Translations under genes and position numbers: made by a program
The notes under the pieces: generated by a model
Told to the model about the DNA's origin: nothing
The model's database searches: none
The model's input: the letters and a program-made list of their open reading frames with translations, nothing else
Assembly (NCBI GenBank): GCA_028275345.1
Contig: JAPWUV010000007.1
Location: forward strand, 165,019-229,018
Direction: 5' to 3'
DNA length: 64,000 nucleotides
Origin: a bacterium
GTDB taxonomy: Bacteria > Zhuqueibacterota > Zhuqueibacteria > Oleimicrobiales > Geothermoviventaceae
Shown here: positions 42,650-51,392 of the stretch, one piece after another
Position numbering within the stretch: the first letter of the stretch is position 1
Layout of the letters: each line of letters starts with the position of its first letter

Positions 42650-45067
42650 ATGCACTTCACTGCGATGCCTGGGGCGAGCTTCTCTCGGGTCGAGCTTTGT
42701 AGAGCCGCGATCGGAACCGCAGAAAATGGGGATGCCCGCATTTGTGTTGGCGCCCCGCGGCGATCGCGCGAGCATCCCCGCTGCCGCGGTCCCCGGAGCA
42801 GGGCTACCCTGTGTTTCGTCGCCTTGCTCCTGTTCGGGCCAGGCGTAGCTGGCTCGGAGGTGCGTCTCCTCTCGTGGGATTCCCGTTCCTTCCGCGTCGA
42901 AACGGGCAGCTTCGTGGCGTGGTACGACAGCAGCTCAACGTTCGGCGCGATGCTCATCGGCAGGGCGGAAGGCGGCACGGTGGCGCTGGCCAACCTCCTG
43001 CTTGGCGGTAGCAATCTCGAACCCCTGCAGCCGGATGCGTGCCCGCGAATCCAGGTCACGGACAGCGAAGCCGCCGTCCGAATTACCGTCAGCTCCACCC
43101 GGCCTTGGGGGGGGCTCCGCTCGGTGATCGAGTTCGTCAAGGGGGCGCCGGGGATGGTCCACTGGCGCGTGGAGGCGAAAGCGGCGGGCGATTTCAGCCC
43201 GTGGCGTCAGCGGCGGTCCATCTTCCTATGCGATGTCGCGAGCGGGAGCTCTGTCTCCGGCTCGGTTGAGGTCTACGCGCGTCAGGCTCCTTGGGCTGCT
43301 GGCATCGCCTATTTCGGAGAGAAAAGACACCTCGGGGGCAGCGTACTGTTCTTCGAGAACTTCACCTCGCTGAACCGGTACTTCGAGCTGGTTCACGGAG
43401 CGCCGGGAGATGCCATCTACCTCAGCTCAAACCAGCTGGGCTTTGTGCGACCCGTGAATGCGCAGGTCCTCCTGCCGCGGGGCGAATGGATTCCGCTCGA
43501 GGATGGGTACCTGGTGCTGGAAGCGGGCTTGCCGCATGACCCGGCGGAGCTCGGCCTACGCTTTCTGCGCGGTCTCAGTTGGATTCTCCAGACGGTGGAG
43601 CGCCCCTGGGCATCCTTTCAGGTCGATTGGCTACCCATTGCCATGCAAACCGTTAAGGACCTGGGTGATCCGGCGTGCTGGGTGGATCTCGCGGGGTGGA
43701 GGTACCTGCGGGCGTACGTGGATGTGCCTCGCTTCACAAGCGCCGAAGCCATCGCCCAGCTGGATGTGCTGTGTCCGTTGACCGCCCTCGAGGGAGCTCT
43801 CGGCAATCGGAGCCTCTCCGATTTCGACGATCTGTACCTCATCCCGACTCTGGTGACGTTCCTCCAGCCAAGCTACCGTGTCTTCGTCAATGACTACCCA
43901 CCGTATGGGGTCACCGGATCGAACGGCTGGTACCAGCTTCAGCTGCTGATCGACCTGGCCGAGTTGGCACGGAACGGAGGGCCGGCAGCGGACATTGCGA
44001 AGATGCTGCTCTCCCAGTCGCTGCCCACAGTGATCGGGCTTGCGAGGGCCAACGGGTACCGATTCTACGAAAGCTTCCGATATTCCGACTATCAGGCCTC
44101 CGGCAACCTCGAACCAGATGCTACGGGAGGCTACGCCTACCTGATGATCGATGCCCACGACATCTTCGGCGACAGCCTCTACGAGGCCGAGGCCCGGAAT
44201 GCGTTGCTCGCTCTCCCTCTCGAACGGGGGTTCGATTTCGCTTACGAGGCCCATTTCTGCGCGATCACCGCGGCAGCCTGCGCGCGAATGGCGAACCGGA
44301 CCGGGGACCCGAGCTACGTGGAGCTCGCATATCTCCCTCTCGCCGCCCTATTCCGGTTAGTGTGGTGGTGGGAATGCGACTATGGCTATGCCCGCCATTA
44401 CCAGACCTTCGGCGGCCTCAGCCCCATGATCGGAGCCGGGGTGATCACGCCGAAGGAGCAATACGAAGCCTGGTGGTACTTGAGGGAATTCTTGCGCTTC
44501 CTGCCAAAGGGCGTTTCCCTGCCGGATGAAGTTGCCTGGCTGGTGTCGCTCTTCATCGAGGAGACGCCTCGTGTGGCCTACTATTGCCTGCCGCCGCACT
44601 TGCCCCGGGAGGCAGTGTGGGATCAGCCTTCCATCTACAACTCGGTGAATCACCCGGAGCTGATGATCCCGCTCGAGGACCTGAGGCAGGGCTGGGAGCA
44701 GTCGGGGCAAATCGGGCAGGAGATCTACGGTGCCGGCATGTCGCTGGCCTTTGCTGCGGCCACAGTCGCTTCGGGGGTGGAGGGCGACGAGCGGATTCCA
44801 CCGCAAGGCGTGAAGCTGGATATCTGGCCCAATCCCACCAACTCGGGCTTCCGGTTGCGTGTGACGGGACCTCCGGGCTTCCGCGCGGAGGTGCGCATAC
44901 TGGACGTGCGGGGGCGTTCCGTGTGTCCGCCCTTCAGCGTGGAGACAAATCGAACGTCGGGACTTTCCGAAGTCGCGGATCTCGCGCTCGTGCCAAGCGG
45001 GCTCTATCTGATCCAAGCGGAGGTGGCGGGGAAGCGCGTTCAGGGCAAGGTCGTGTTGCTCCGCTGA
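42650..45067 (+). CDS. Secreted protein of unknown family with T9SS-type tail
   Basis: An 805-residue protein. A hydrophobic signal-like segment (LCFVALLLFGPGVAG) follows about 50 Arg-rich residues, so the true start may lie later than the ATG 42650, although no better start codon is visible. An N-terminal beta-rich domain (FRVETGSFVAWYDSSSTFGA) precedes a long helical region (AYLMIDAHDIFGDSLYEAEA, FCAITAAACARMANRTGD), a beta-sandwich plus alpha-toroid layout seen in several polysaccharide lyases and hydrolases. The C-terminus is a sorting-domain-like module (LDIWPNPTNSGFRLRV to GKVVLLR). I do not recognise a family; candidate mannan- or hemicellulose-active enzyme or binding protein. Confidence 0.72.
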   Translation: MHFTAMPGASFSRVELCRAAIGTAENGDARICVGAPRRSREHPRCRGPRSRATLCFVALLLFGPGVAGSEVRLLSWDSRSFRVETGSFVAWYDSSSTFGAMLIGRAEGGTVALANLLLGGSNLEPLQPDACPRIQVTDSEAAVRITVSSTRPWGGLRSVIEFVKGAPGMVHWRVEAKAAGDFSPWRQRRSIFLCDVASGSSVSGSVEVYARQAPWAAGIAYFGEKRHLGGSVLFFENFTSLNRYFELVHGAPGDAIYLSSNQLGFVRPVNAQVLLPRGEWIPLEDGYLVLEAGLPHDPAELGLRFLRGLSWILQTVERPWASFQVDWLPIAMQTVKDLGDPACWVDLAGWRYLRAYVDVPRFTSAEAIAQLDVLCPLTALEGALGNRSLSDFDDLYLIPTLVTFLQPSYRVFVNDYPPYGVTGSNGWYQLQLLIDLAELARNGGPAADIAKMLLSQSLPTVIGLARANGYRFYESFRYSDYQASGNLEPDATGGYAYLMIDAHDIFGDSLYEAEARNALLALPLERGFDFAYEAHFCAITAAACARMANRTGDPSYVELAYLPLAALFRLVWWWECDYGYARHYQTFGGLSPMIGAGVITPKEQYEAWWYLREFLRFLPKGVSLPDEVAWLVSLFIEETPRVAYYCLPPHLPREAVWDQPSIYNSVNHPELMIPLEDLRQGWEQSGQIGQEIYGAGMSLAFAAATVASGVEGDERIPPQGVKLDIWPNPTNSGFRLRVTGPPGFRAEVRILDVRGRSVCPPFSVETNRTSGLSEVADLALVPSGLYLIQAEVAGKRVQGKVVLLR

Positions 45068-45178
45068 CCATCCGGCTCGGACGGAGCTGGCTCGAGGAGC
45101 CGAGATCCGTGGCCAGCTGAGGTGGAAAGCCGCAGAGAATCGTTGACGGATGCGCAGCCACAGGAAGGGGAATCCGAC

Positions 45179-47605
45179 ATGGGTCGACTTGATCTGACGG
45201 GGGCGTGGGAAGTGCGTTGCCCCACCCCAGGTGCTCCGAGGGAATGGGCCCTCTGGCTACCGGCCTCAGTACCTGGCACGATCCACACCGACCTCCTGGC
45301 GGCGGAATTGATCCCTGATCCGTTCCATGCGGACAATGAGCTACTCGTCCAGCGCGTGCACGAGGTGGATTGGCTCTACCGCCGTTTCTTCGAGTGGAAG
45401 CGATCCAGCGGGAGGGTCCAGCTCGTTTGCGAAGGTCTGGATACGGTGGCGGAAATCCGCCTGAATGGCTGGCTTGTCGGGCAGGCGGAAGATCAATTCC
45501 TCCCGTGCCGGCTGGACGTCACCGAGTTCCTGACCGATGGCACCAATTGCCTGGAGATCCACTTCCGATCACCTTTGGTCAGTGCTGCGGAGAAGCGGGA
45601 GCAGGTGGGTCGGCTCGTCCCGGGAGTCCCGGAGTACGACGAGCTGCGCTACTACCTCCGGAAGGCTCAGTATTCGTTTGGATGGGACTGGGGGCCTTGT
45701 CTTCCCACTTGTGGCATCTGGCGTCCGATCTACCTCGTTTGGGGCAATAGCCCTCGGATCAGCGATGCGTGGATCCGCACGCTGGAAATCTCCGGCGACC
45801 GGGTCCGATGCGCGCTCGAGGCCGAGCTCGAGGACGCCGACGGATGTCGGCTCCAGGTGGAGCTAACAAGATCCGGCCAGGTGGTGGTGGCGGAGGAAAT
45901 CCCAGCAGCGTCGGCGCGTTTGCGGCGGGAATGGGAGCTTCGAGGCGTGGAGCTCTGGTGGCCGAACGGGCATGGTTCCCCGTCCCTTTACGAGCTCACG
46001 CTGCGGCTGAGACGCGCGGGGCGAGTAGTCCACGAGGTCGGACGAAGGGTAGGTTTCCGCACCCTTGAGCTGCTCCACGAAGACGCCAGTGGGCCTTGCT
46101 TCCGCCTCCGGGTGAACGGGAGGGAGATCTTCGCCAAGGGGGCCAATTGGATCCCGGCGGATAGCTTTGTGCCGCGGGTCAGCGCGGAGAAGTACCGCTT
46201 CTTGCTCGAGCGGGCGGCGAGAGCCCACATGAACGTGTTGAGGGTCTGGGGAGGGGGGATCTACGAGAACGACATCTTCTACGATCTGTGCGACGAGCTT
46301 GGGTTGTTGGTGTGGCAGGATTTCATGTTCGCCTGCGGTGTGTACCCGGAGACGGAGGAATTCCTCGCGCTTGTGGAGAAGGAGGCGCGTGCCAATGTGC
46401 GCCGGCTGCGGCATCACGTCTGCCTGGCCCTTTGGTGCGGGAACAATGAGTGCGAGTGGATCTGGCGCCAGCGGACTGGGCGACCCGTGGGGGAGATGCC
46501 GGGGTTCCGGATCTTTCATGAGCTCCTGCCTCGCATTTGCTCGGAGCTCGATCCCGGACGCCCCTACTGGCCGACCAGCCCGTGGGGGGAGGCGGAGGAT
46601 CCCAACAGCGAGCGGGTTGGCAATCGACACCAGTGGGAGATCTGGAGCGGCTGGAAGGACTACCGGGAGGTACGCCAGGACCGGAGCCTGTTCGTCACGG
46701 AGTTTGGTTTCCAGGCTCCGGCATGCCAGCCGACCTTGGACGCTGTCCTCCCCGCGGAGGATCGACACCCGCAGAGCCGGCTCTTCGAGTTCCACAACAA
46801 GCAGCCGGAGGGCCCGGAGCGGCTCTTTCGTTTTCTCGCAGGACATCTTCGGGTGGATGTGGACTACGCCAGGTTCATCTACCTCGCGCAGGTGAACCAG
46901 GGCGAGGCCCTACGGGAATGCATCGAGCATTGGCGACGACGCTGGCCGCAAACGGCCGGGGCGCTGATCTGGCAGCTCAACGACTGCTGGCCCGTCACAA
47001 GCTGGTCCCTCATCGACTCCGAGCTGAGACCGAAGGCAGCGTACTACTACGTAAAACGGGCCTTCACGCCCGTCCTGGTTTCAGTTCAGCGAGGGAAGAA
47101 CGAACTCAAACTGTGGGTTTGCAACGATCGTCCTGAGCCTTTTCTCGGGGAACTGGTCTGGCAAGTGAGGGATTTCCTGGGGGCAATCTTACGAGAGGGG
47201 CAATTCGCGGTGGAGATTGAGGGATTTTCCTCGGCCGAAGTCGCCAGCATCGACATCAGTCAATTGCCTCGGGCTCGGTTGGCGGATCTCTACCTTTCCG
47301 CGAAGCTGTTCGACGGCTCGAGTCGGGAGATTCATCGAGCGGCGTGCCTCTTGGTCGAACCCAAGCACGCGAATCTCCCGGAACCTCAGCTGAGGGTAGA
47401 GAAGTTGGAAGTGAACGATGGGTCCGGAGCGCTGGCTATATCATCCCGGGCATTTGCGAAAGCTGTGCGCATCCAGCTACCCGGAGCCGAGTTGGAGGAC
47501 AACTTTTTCGATCTCGAGCCCGGGGAGACGAGGATCGTGAGCTTTCGGGCTGAGCGGGGGCTGACTCCCGACCTCGCCGGCGTCGAGATCGTCTGGCTCA
47601 AGTGA
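45179..47605 (+). CDS. Glycoside hydrolase family 2 beta-mannosidase-like
   Basis: An 808-residue enzyme with the full GH2 layout: N-terminal jelly roll (LDLTGAWEVRCPTPG, ASVPGTIHTDLLAAELIPDP), immunoglobulin-like domain, and a TIM barrel with acid/base E424 (CGNNECEW) and nucleophile E508 (FVTEFGFQAP). The segment GANWIPADSF and the HADNELLVQ region are typical of beta-mannosidases rather than beta-galactosidases. It is retaining and removes terminal beta-mannose. There is no signal peptide, so it works in the cytoplasm on imported oligosaccharides, in line with the ABC importer upstream and the GH130 phosphorylase downstream. ATG 45179 follows GGAAGGGGAA. Confidence 0.92.
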   Translation: MGRLDLTGAWEVRCPTPGAPREWALWLPASVPGTIHTDLLAAELIPDPFHADNELLVQRVHEVDWLYRRFFEWKRSSGRVQLVCEGLDTVAEIRLNGWLVGQAEDQFLPCRLDVTEFLTDGTNCLEIHFRSPLVSAAEKREQVGRLVPGVPEYDELRYYLRKAQYSFGWDWGPCLPTCGIWRPIYLVWGNSPRISDAWIRTLEISGDRVRCALEAELEDADGCRLQVELTRSGQVVVAEEIPAASARLRREWELRGVELWWPNGHGSPSLYELTLRLRRAGRVVHEVGRRVGFRTLELLHEDASGPCFRLRVNGREIFAKGANWIPADSFVPRVSAEKYRFLLERAARAHMNVLRVWGGGIYENDIFYDLCDELGLLVWQDFMFACGVYPETEEFLALVEKEARANVRRLRHHVCLALWCGNNECEWIWRQRTGRPVGEMPGFRIFHELLPRICSELDPGRPYWPTSPWGEAEDPNSERVGNRHQWEIWSGWKDYREVRQDRSLFVTEFGFQAPACQPTLDAVLPAEDRHPQSRLFEFHNKQPEGPERLFRFLAGHLRVDVDYARFIYLAQVNQGEALRECIEHWRRRWPQTAGALIWQLNDCWPVTSWSLIDSELRPKAAYYYVKRAFTPVLVSVQRGKNELKLWVCNDRPEPFLGELVWQVRDFLGAILREGQFAVEIEGFSSAEVASIDISQLPRARLADLYLSAKLFDGSSREIHRAACLLVEPKHANLPEPQLRVEKLEVNDGSGALAISSRAFAKAVRIQLPGAELEDNFFDLEPGETRIVSFRAERGLTPDLAGVEIVWLK

Positions 47606-47683
47606 GTGGTGTGGAGAGTTCGAACAGGTCATCCGATAACCATCGAGGGTGGGAAGGACAAACCAAAGGAGAAGGGCTCGCGT

Positions 47684-48637
47684 ATGGACGGGATGGAGCT
47701 ATTCACTCGTTACACGGGGAATCCGATCCTCACGGCGGAAGACTGGCCGTACCGGGTGAATGCCGTCTTCAACCCCGGCGCCATCGAGTGCGGTGGAGAG
47801 ACAGTGCTCCTCGTGCGCGTGGAGGACATGCGCGGGATGTCGCACCTCACCGTGGCCCGCAGCGCCGACGGATTCAGCAACTGGAGGATCGACACCCAGC
47901 CGACTTTGGCCCCGGATCCGGAGAACTACCCGGAGGAGGTCTGGGGGGTTGAGGATCCCCGGATCGTGTACCTGGAGGAGCTTGGCGCTTACGCGGTCAC
48001 GTACACCTCGTTCTCCATGGGCGGACCGCTCGTCTCGCTGGCCCTGACGAAGGACTTCCGTTCCTTCGAGCGCCGCGGAGCGATCATGCCGCCGGAGGAC
48101 AAGGACGCCTGCCTTTTCCCACGGCGCTTCGGCGGCCGCTGGGCTCTGATCCACCGTCCCATGCCTTCGCGCGCCTTCGGAGATGGCGCCCACATCTGGA
48201 TCTCCTTCTCGCACGATCTTCAGCACTGGGGCGAGCACAAGATTCTCCTTCCGGCGCGCAGAGGCGGCTGGTGGGATGCCAATAAGGTGGGGCTTGGGCC
48301 TCAGCCCATCGAAACGGAGCACGGATGGCTACTCCTCTACCACGGCGTGCGCTCCACTGCCTCCGGAAGCCTCTACCGAGTCGGCGTCGCCCTACTCGAC
48401 CTGGAGGATCCGACCAAAGTTCTTCGTCGCTCGGACCAGTGGATTTTCGGCCCGCGGGAGACGTACGAGCGTCTGGGCGATGTGCCCGGCGTGACTTTCC
48501 CGACGGGCGTCATCGTCGATCGGGACAAAGATGAAGTGCGGATGTACTACGGAGCAGCCGATACGAGCGTGGCGGTGGCCATGGCGAAGTTCAGCGAACT
48601 GGTGGATTACGTGCTGCATTGCCCGGAACCCGACTGA
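47684..48637 (+). CDS. Glycoside hydrolase family 130 beta-mannoside phosphorylase
   Basis: A 317-residue five-bladed beta-propeller enzyme, cytoplasmic. Recognisable GH130 signatures are FNPGAIECGGETVLLVRVED, SHLTVARS, the catalytic-acid motif GVEDPRI (D91), and the phosphate-pocket region PPEDKDACLFPRR with LIHRPM. Known members phosphorolyse beta-1,4-mannosyl-glucose, beta-1,4-mannooligosaccharides or mannosyl-N-glycan cores, releasing alpha-mannose-1-phosphate. Which of these applies needs subfamily analysis. ATG 47684 lies 12 nt after AAAGGAG. It is the last gene before a strong intrinsic terminator. Confidence 0.94.
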   Translation: MDGMELFTRYTGNPILTAEDWPYRVNAVFNPGAIECGGETVLLVRVEDMRGMSHLTVARSADGFSNWRIDTQPTLAPDPENYPEEVWGVEDPRIVYLEELGAYAVTYTSFSMGGPLVSLALTKDFRSFERRGAIMPPEDKDACLFPRRFGGRWALIHRPMPSRAFGDGAHIWISFSHDLQHWGEHKILLPARRGGWWDANKVGLGPQPIETEHGWLLLYHGVRSTASGSLYRVGVALLDLEDPTKVLRRSDQWIFGPRETYERLGDVPGVTFPTGVIVDRDKDEVRMYYGAADTSVAVAMAKFSELVDYVLHCPEPD

Positions 48638-48664
48638 CCCGCGCCGGAAGAGGGCCACCCCCGC

Positions 48665-48706
48665 GGCCGTGTCCGGATTCCGCCGGGCACGGCCTTCTCT
48701 TTTCTC
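48665..48706 (+). terminator. Intrinsic terminator of the polysaccharide locus
   Basis: GGCCGTGTCCGG (48665-48676) pairs with CCGGGCACGGCC (48683-48694) as a 12-bp stem with one G-U pair and a 6-nt loop, followed by TTCTCTTTTCTC. This is the strongest rho-independent terminator seen on the plus strand and closes the run of co-oriented genes from 27289. Confidence 0.88.
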
Positions 48707-48758
48707 TGCCCGCGTGGATTCCTCGCGGCTGGCGGAGCCCGCAGGAAAAGCCCTCAGC

Positions 48759-49658
48759 TCAAGGCTGAAGATCGGGGCTGTAGGTCGTGACGAAAAGCAG
48801 GAAGTCGCTTGCTTGCAGGATGGATCCGGCTGAGTACAGGATCGTGTGGGAGTCCACCCTCTGAACGATCGGGAGCAGGGAGAGGATCTCCGCTGTCCGG
48901 TAGTGTTTGAAGCTGAGGCGAAGCCGGATCGGCGTCGGGAAGCGGAAGGGCCGGAAGTCCGAAAGCCTCCGGAGCGCCGCCGTGGTCTTCTCGGCAATCA
49001 GCTTCCGGGAGGCTTCGGGCGTGAGGCTCAGGGCCGCATGGAACCCGAGACTCTTCTTTGTCTCCGCGAACTCGATATCGCCGAGGAATTGCCGGGCTTC
49101 AGCGATGGCGGCATCGTCGCCGGACATCATGACGACCGGCACGCCGAAATGCCCCGCGATCGCTGCGCTGATCGCCGCTTCCGGAACCGGTCTGTCGTTG
49201 ATCCAAAGGCCTGTGATGCGAGCGCTCGAAAAGGTATGGGCTCGCGTGCCGCGAAGGCTTGAGGTCGAGGCATGGTAGCCGATGAGGATCACGGCGGCGA
49301 AGGAGCTATCCAGACCGGCCATCATCGACAGCCGCCGGGGACCGCCGCGGACAATCTTCACCTCGGGAGGGAACAACTCGATGAGCAGGTTCTCGCCGTT
49401 GCCGTGGGAATCACTCACGATGATCTCGCTCGCTCCGGCTTCCTTCGCGGCTGTGACCGCCGCCAAGACCTCGCGCGTCATGAGATCCCGGAAGCGCTCG
49501 TACTCGAAGCCCGACGGGCCGAGCTGATCATCTGTGACGACGCCGGCCACTCCCTCCATGTCCGCCGAGATGTACACCCTGAATCCGCCTCCGAGAAGGG
49601 CCTGCGGCGCCAGGACGAAGAGCGCGGCTCCAAGAAGACTGGCGAATCGAGCTCTCAT
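48759..49658 (-). CDS. M55-family (DppA-like) D-aminopeptidase, exported
   Basis: A 299-residue zinc peptidase. The M55 signature FRVYISADMEGVAGVV holds the metal-binding Asp and Glu; DSHGNGEN and LIGYHA supply further ligands and the catalytic His region. DppA forms a decameric self-compartmentalising peptidase that cleaves D-Ala-containing peptides. Unusually, this copy begins with a signal peptide (MRARFASLLGAALFVLAPQA), which points to a periplasmic role, perhaps recycling cell-wall peptides. ATG 49658 follows GGGAGGTGGGAGG. It converges with the GH130 gene across a terminator. Confidence 0.92.
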   Translation of the reverse strand: MRARFASLLGAALFVLAPQALLGGGFRVYISADMEGVAGVVTDDQLGPSGFEYERFRDLMTREVLAAVTAAKEAGASEIIVSDSHGNGENLLIELFPPEVKIVRGGPRRLSMMAGLDSSFAAVILIGYHASTSSLRGTRAHTFSSARITGLWINDRPVPEAAISAAIAGHFGVPVVMMSGDDAAIAEARQFLGDIEFAETKKSLGFHAALSLTPEASRKLIAEKTTAALRRLSDFRPFRFPTPIRLRLSFKHYRTAEILSLLPIVQRVDSHTILYSAGSILQASDFLLFVTTYSPDLQP

Positions 49659-49794
49659 CCTCCCACCTCCCGCTTGAGCGAGCAAGGGTCCCTGTGCCTC
49701 GTTTCAGATCACTTGGGGGCAAGACGATGATCTCCCTCAGGGCGAGAGCTGCCCCGAAGGAGGAGTGTCCGTTTCTTGCCAGGGTTGCGAAGGC

Positions 49795-50562
49795 TCAGCC
49801 GAGAATCCTCTGATAGATGAGCTGGATTCCCATCAAGGTGAGGTCCATCTCGAGGTGATCAACCTCTTTCAGTTCGGGCACCAGGATGCGGGCCAAGCCG
49901 CCTGTGGCTACGGTCTTCGTGTCGGCTCCCAGCTCTTCGCGCAGGCGTCGGATCAGACCGTCCACCATCTCGACGGCGCCCCACATCAAACCGCTGCGGA
50001 TGGCGTTCTCCGTGTTCTGTCCGATCAGGGCGGGAGGGAAGGCAAGCTCTACTTTGGGCAGTTTGGCGGCGTAGCGGTGCAGCAGGTACGCGCTGGTTTC
50101 CAGGCCGGTACAGATGATTCCGCCCAGGTACTCCCCCTGGCGGGTGACCACGTCGAAGGTGGTCGCCGTACCGAAATCCACCACGACCAACGGCCCACCG
50201 AACAGGTGAAACCCGGCCACGGCGTTGCAGAGTCGGTCCGCTCCCACGGCCTTGGGGTCCTCGTACCGAACGGGCATGCCCAGATCCAGCTCCGCCGAAA
50301 TGAGGAGGGGACGGAGCTTGAGATAGCGCTCCGCCATGCGCTCGATAACGGGAGTCAGGCTCGGCACCACGGACGAAACGGCCACACCGCGAACCCGGCG
50401 GAGGTCCACCCCTTCTCCAGCACTCAGGGTCTTGAGGAGAGCCCAGAATTCGTCTTCCGTCCGCGAGACGCCGCTGGCCAGACGCCACCGACTCACCAGC
50501 CTTTGCCCCTCGAAGGCTCCTACGACGACGTGCGTATTCCCGACATCGATCGCGAGCAACAT
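49795..50562 (-). CDS. coaX: Type III pantothenate kinase
   Basis: A 255-residue ASKHA-fold kinase, first step of coenzyme A synthesis. Motifs seen are the phosphate-1 loop AIDVGNTHVVVG, the pantothenate-binding GADRLCNAVAG, the phosphate-2 motif VVVDFGTATTFDVV, and the adenosine loop TGGLARIL. CoaX enzymes need a monovalent cation and are not feedback-inhibited by CoA. It starts at ATG 50562 (GGAGGA site) inside the 3' end of birA, overlapping by 43 nt, an arrangement common for the birA-coaX pair. Confidence 0.97.
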   Translation of the reverse strand: MLLAIDVGNTHVVVGAFEGQRLVSRWRLASGVSRTEDEFWALLKTLSAGEGVDLRRVRGVAVSSVVPSLTPVIERMAERYLKLRPLLISAELDLGMPVRYEDPKAVGADRLCNAVAGFHLFGGPLVVVDFGTATTFDVVTRQGEYLGGIICTGLETSAYLLHRYAAKLPKVELAFPPALIGQNTENAIRSGLMWGAVEMVDGLIRRLREELGADTKTVATGGLARILVPELKEVDHLEMDLTLMGIQLIYQRILG

Positions 50563-51392
50563 GGCGATTCCTCCAGGGGTAGAAGGTCATCCGGTCGCAG
50601 CAAGTCCGTCCGTCCGGTTGAATCGCTCAACACGATGGAACCATCGGGACCGAGGTCCAAGAAAGTCCCAATGCGGGTGCCGAACTGTCCCATGACCTGG
50701 ACGCGTTTGCCCAGGTGGGTGCACAGACGCCGCCACTCTTCCAGTACGGGAGCTTCGTCGCGGACGAGCTGAAAGTACACCTGCTCCATCGCCGATAGGG
50801 TTTCCACCAGAAGCTCGATCCGATCCACCGGATGCTCGAGCTCCAGGCGGATGCTCGTGGCGTGATCCCGCAGCTCCGGCGGGAAATGTTCCCGCCGGTG
50901 ATTGACATTGATCCCGACCCCCACCACGGCCTGGGTGAAGGATGGGCCCGACACGCTGCCTTCCACCAGCACCCCGGCCACCTTGCGTTTGCGAATCCAG
51001 ACATCGTTGGGCCATTTCACTCCCGCCGGGAGACCGTACAGCTTGCGGACGGTCGCGGCCACGGGGAGGCTCATGGCGAGCGACAAGAGCCAGGAGTGGC
51101 GGGCGTGCCCATACGGGCGGAGCAGGACGGAGAACCACAGGCCCAAACCGCGGGGCGAGTGCCACGTACGCCCGCGTCGGCCCCGACCCCGGGTCTGTTC
51201 CTCCGCGATCACCGTGGTCCCTTCCGGATAGCCATCGAGGGCAAGCCGCCAACAGACCTGGTTCGTGGACCCGAGGGAATCGAAGGCGTAGAGCGGCTGC
51301 CCGAAGCGTCGCGTCCGGAGCCGGCTGAGGATGAGATCCGGATCCAGGTAGGCCTCGCCTGGGCTATTCGAGAGGCGGTCAAACATCTCCAT
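50520..51392 (-). CDS. birA: Biotin--[acetyl-CoA-carboxylase] ligase, monofunctional
   Basis: A 290-residue ligase that activates biotin to biotinyl-AMP and attaches it to biotin carboxyl carrier proteins. The catalytic loop GRGRRGRTWHSP is at residues 69-80 and KWPNDVWIRKRKVAGVLVE at 126-144. There is no N-terminal helix-turn-helix, so it is not a repressor. A C-terminal SH3-like cap follows (RVQVMGQFGTRIGTFLDLGP). ATG 51392 follows GAAAGGT and lies inside the end of xerD (14-nt overlap). Confidence 0.94.
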   Translation of the reverse strand: MEMFDRLSNSPGEAYLDPDLILSRLRTRRFGQPLYAFDSLGSTNQVCWRLALDGYPEGTTVIAEEQTRGRGRRGRTWHSPRGLGLWFSVLLRPYGHARHSWLLSLAMSLPVAATVRKLYGLPAGVKWPNDVWIRKRKVAGVLVEGSVSGPSFTQAVVGVGINVNHRREHFPPELRDHATSIRLELEHPVDRIELLVETLSAMEQVYFQLVRDEAPVLEEWRRLCTHLGKRVQVMGQFGTRIGTFLDLGPDGSIVLSDSTGRTDLLRPDDLLPLEESPCCSRSMSGIRTSS

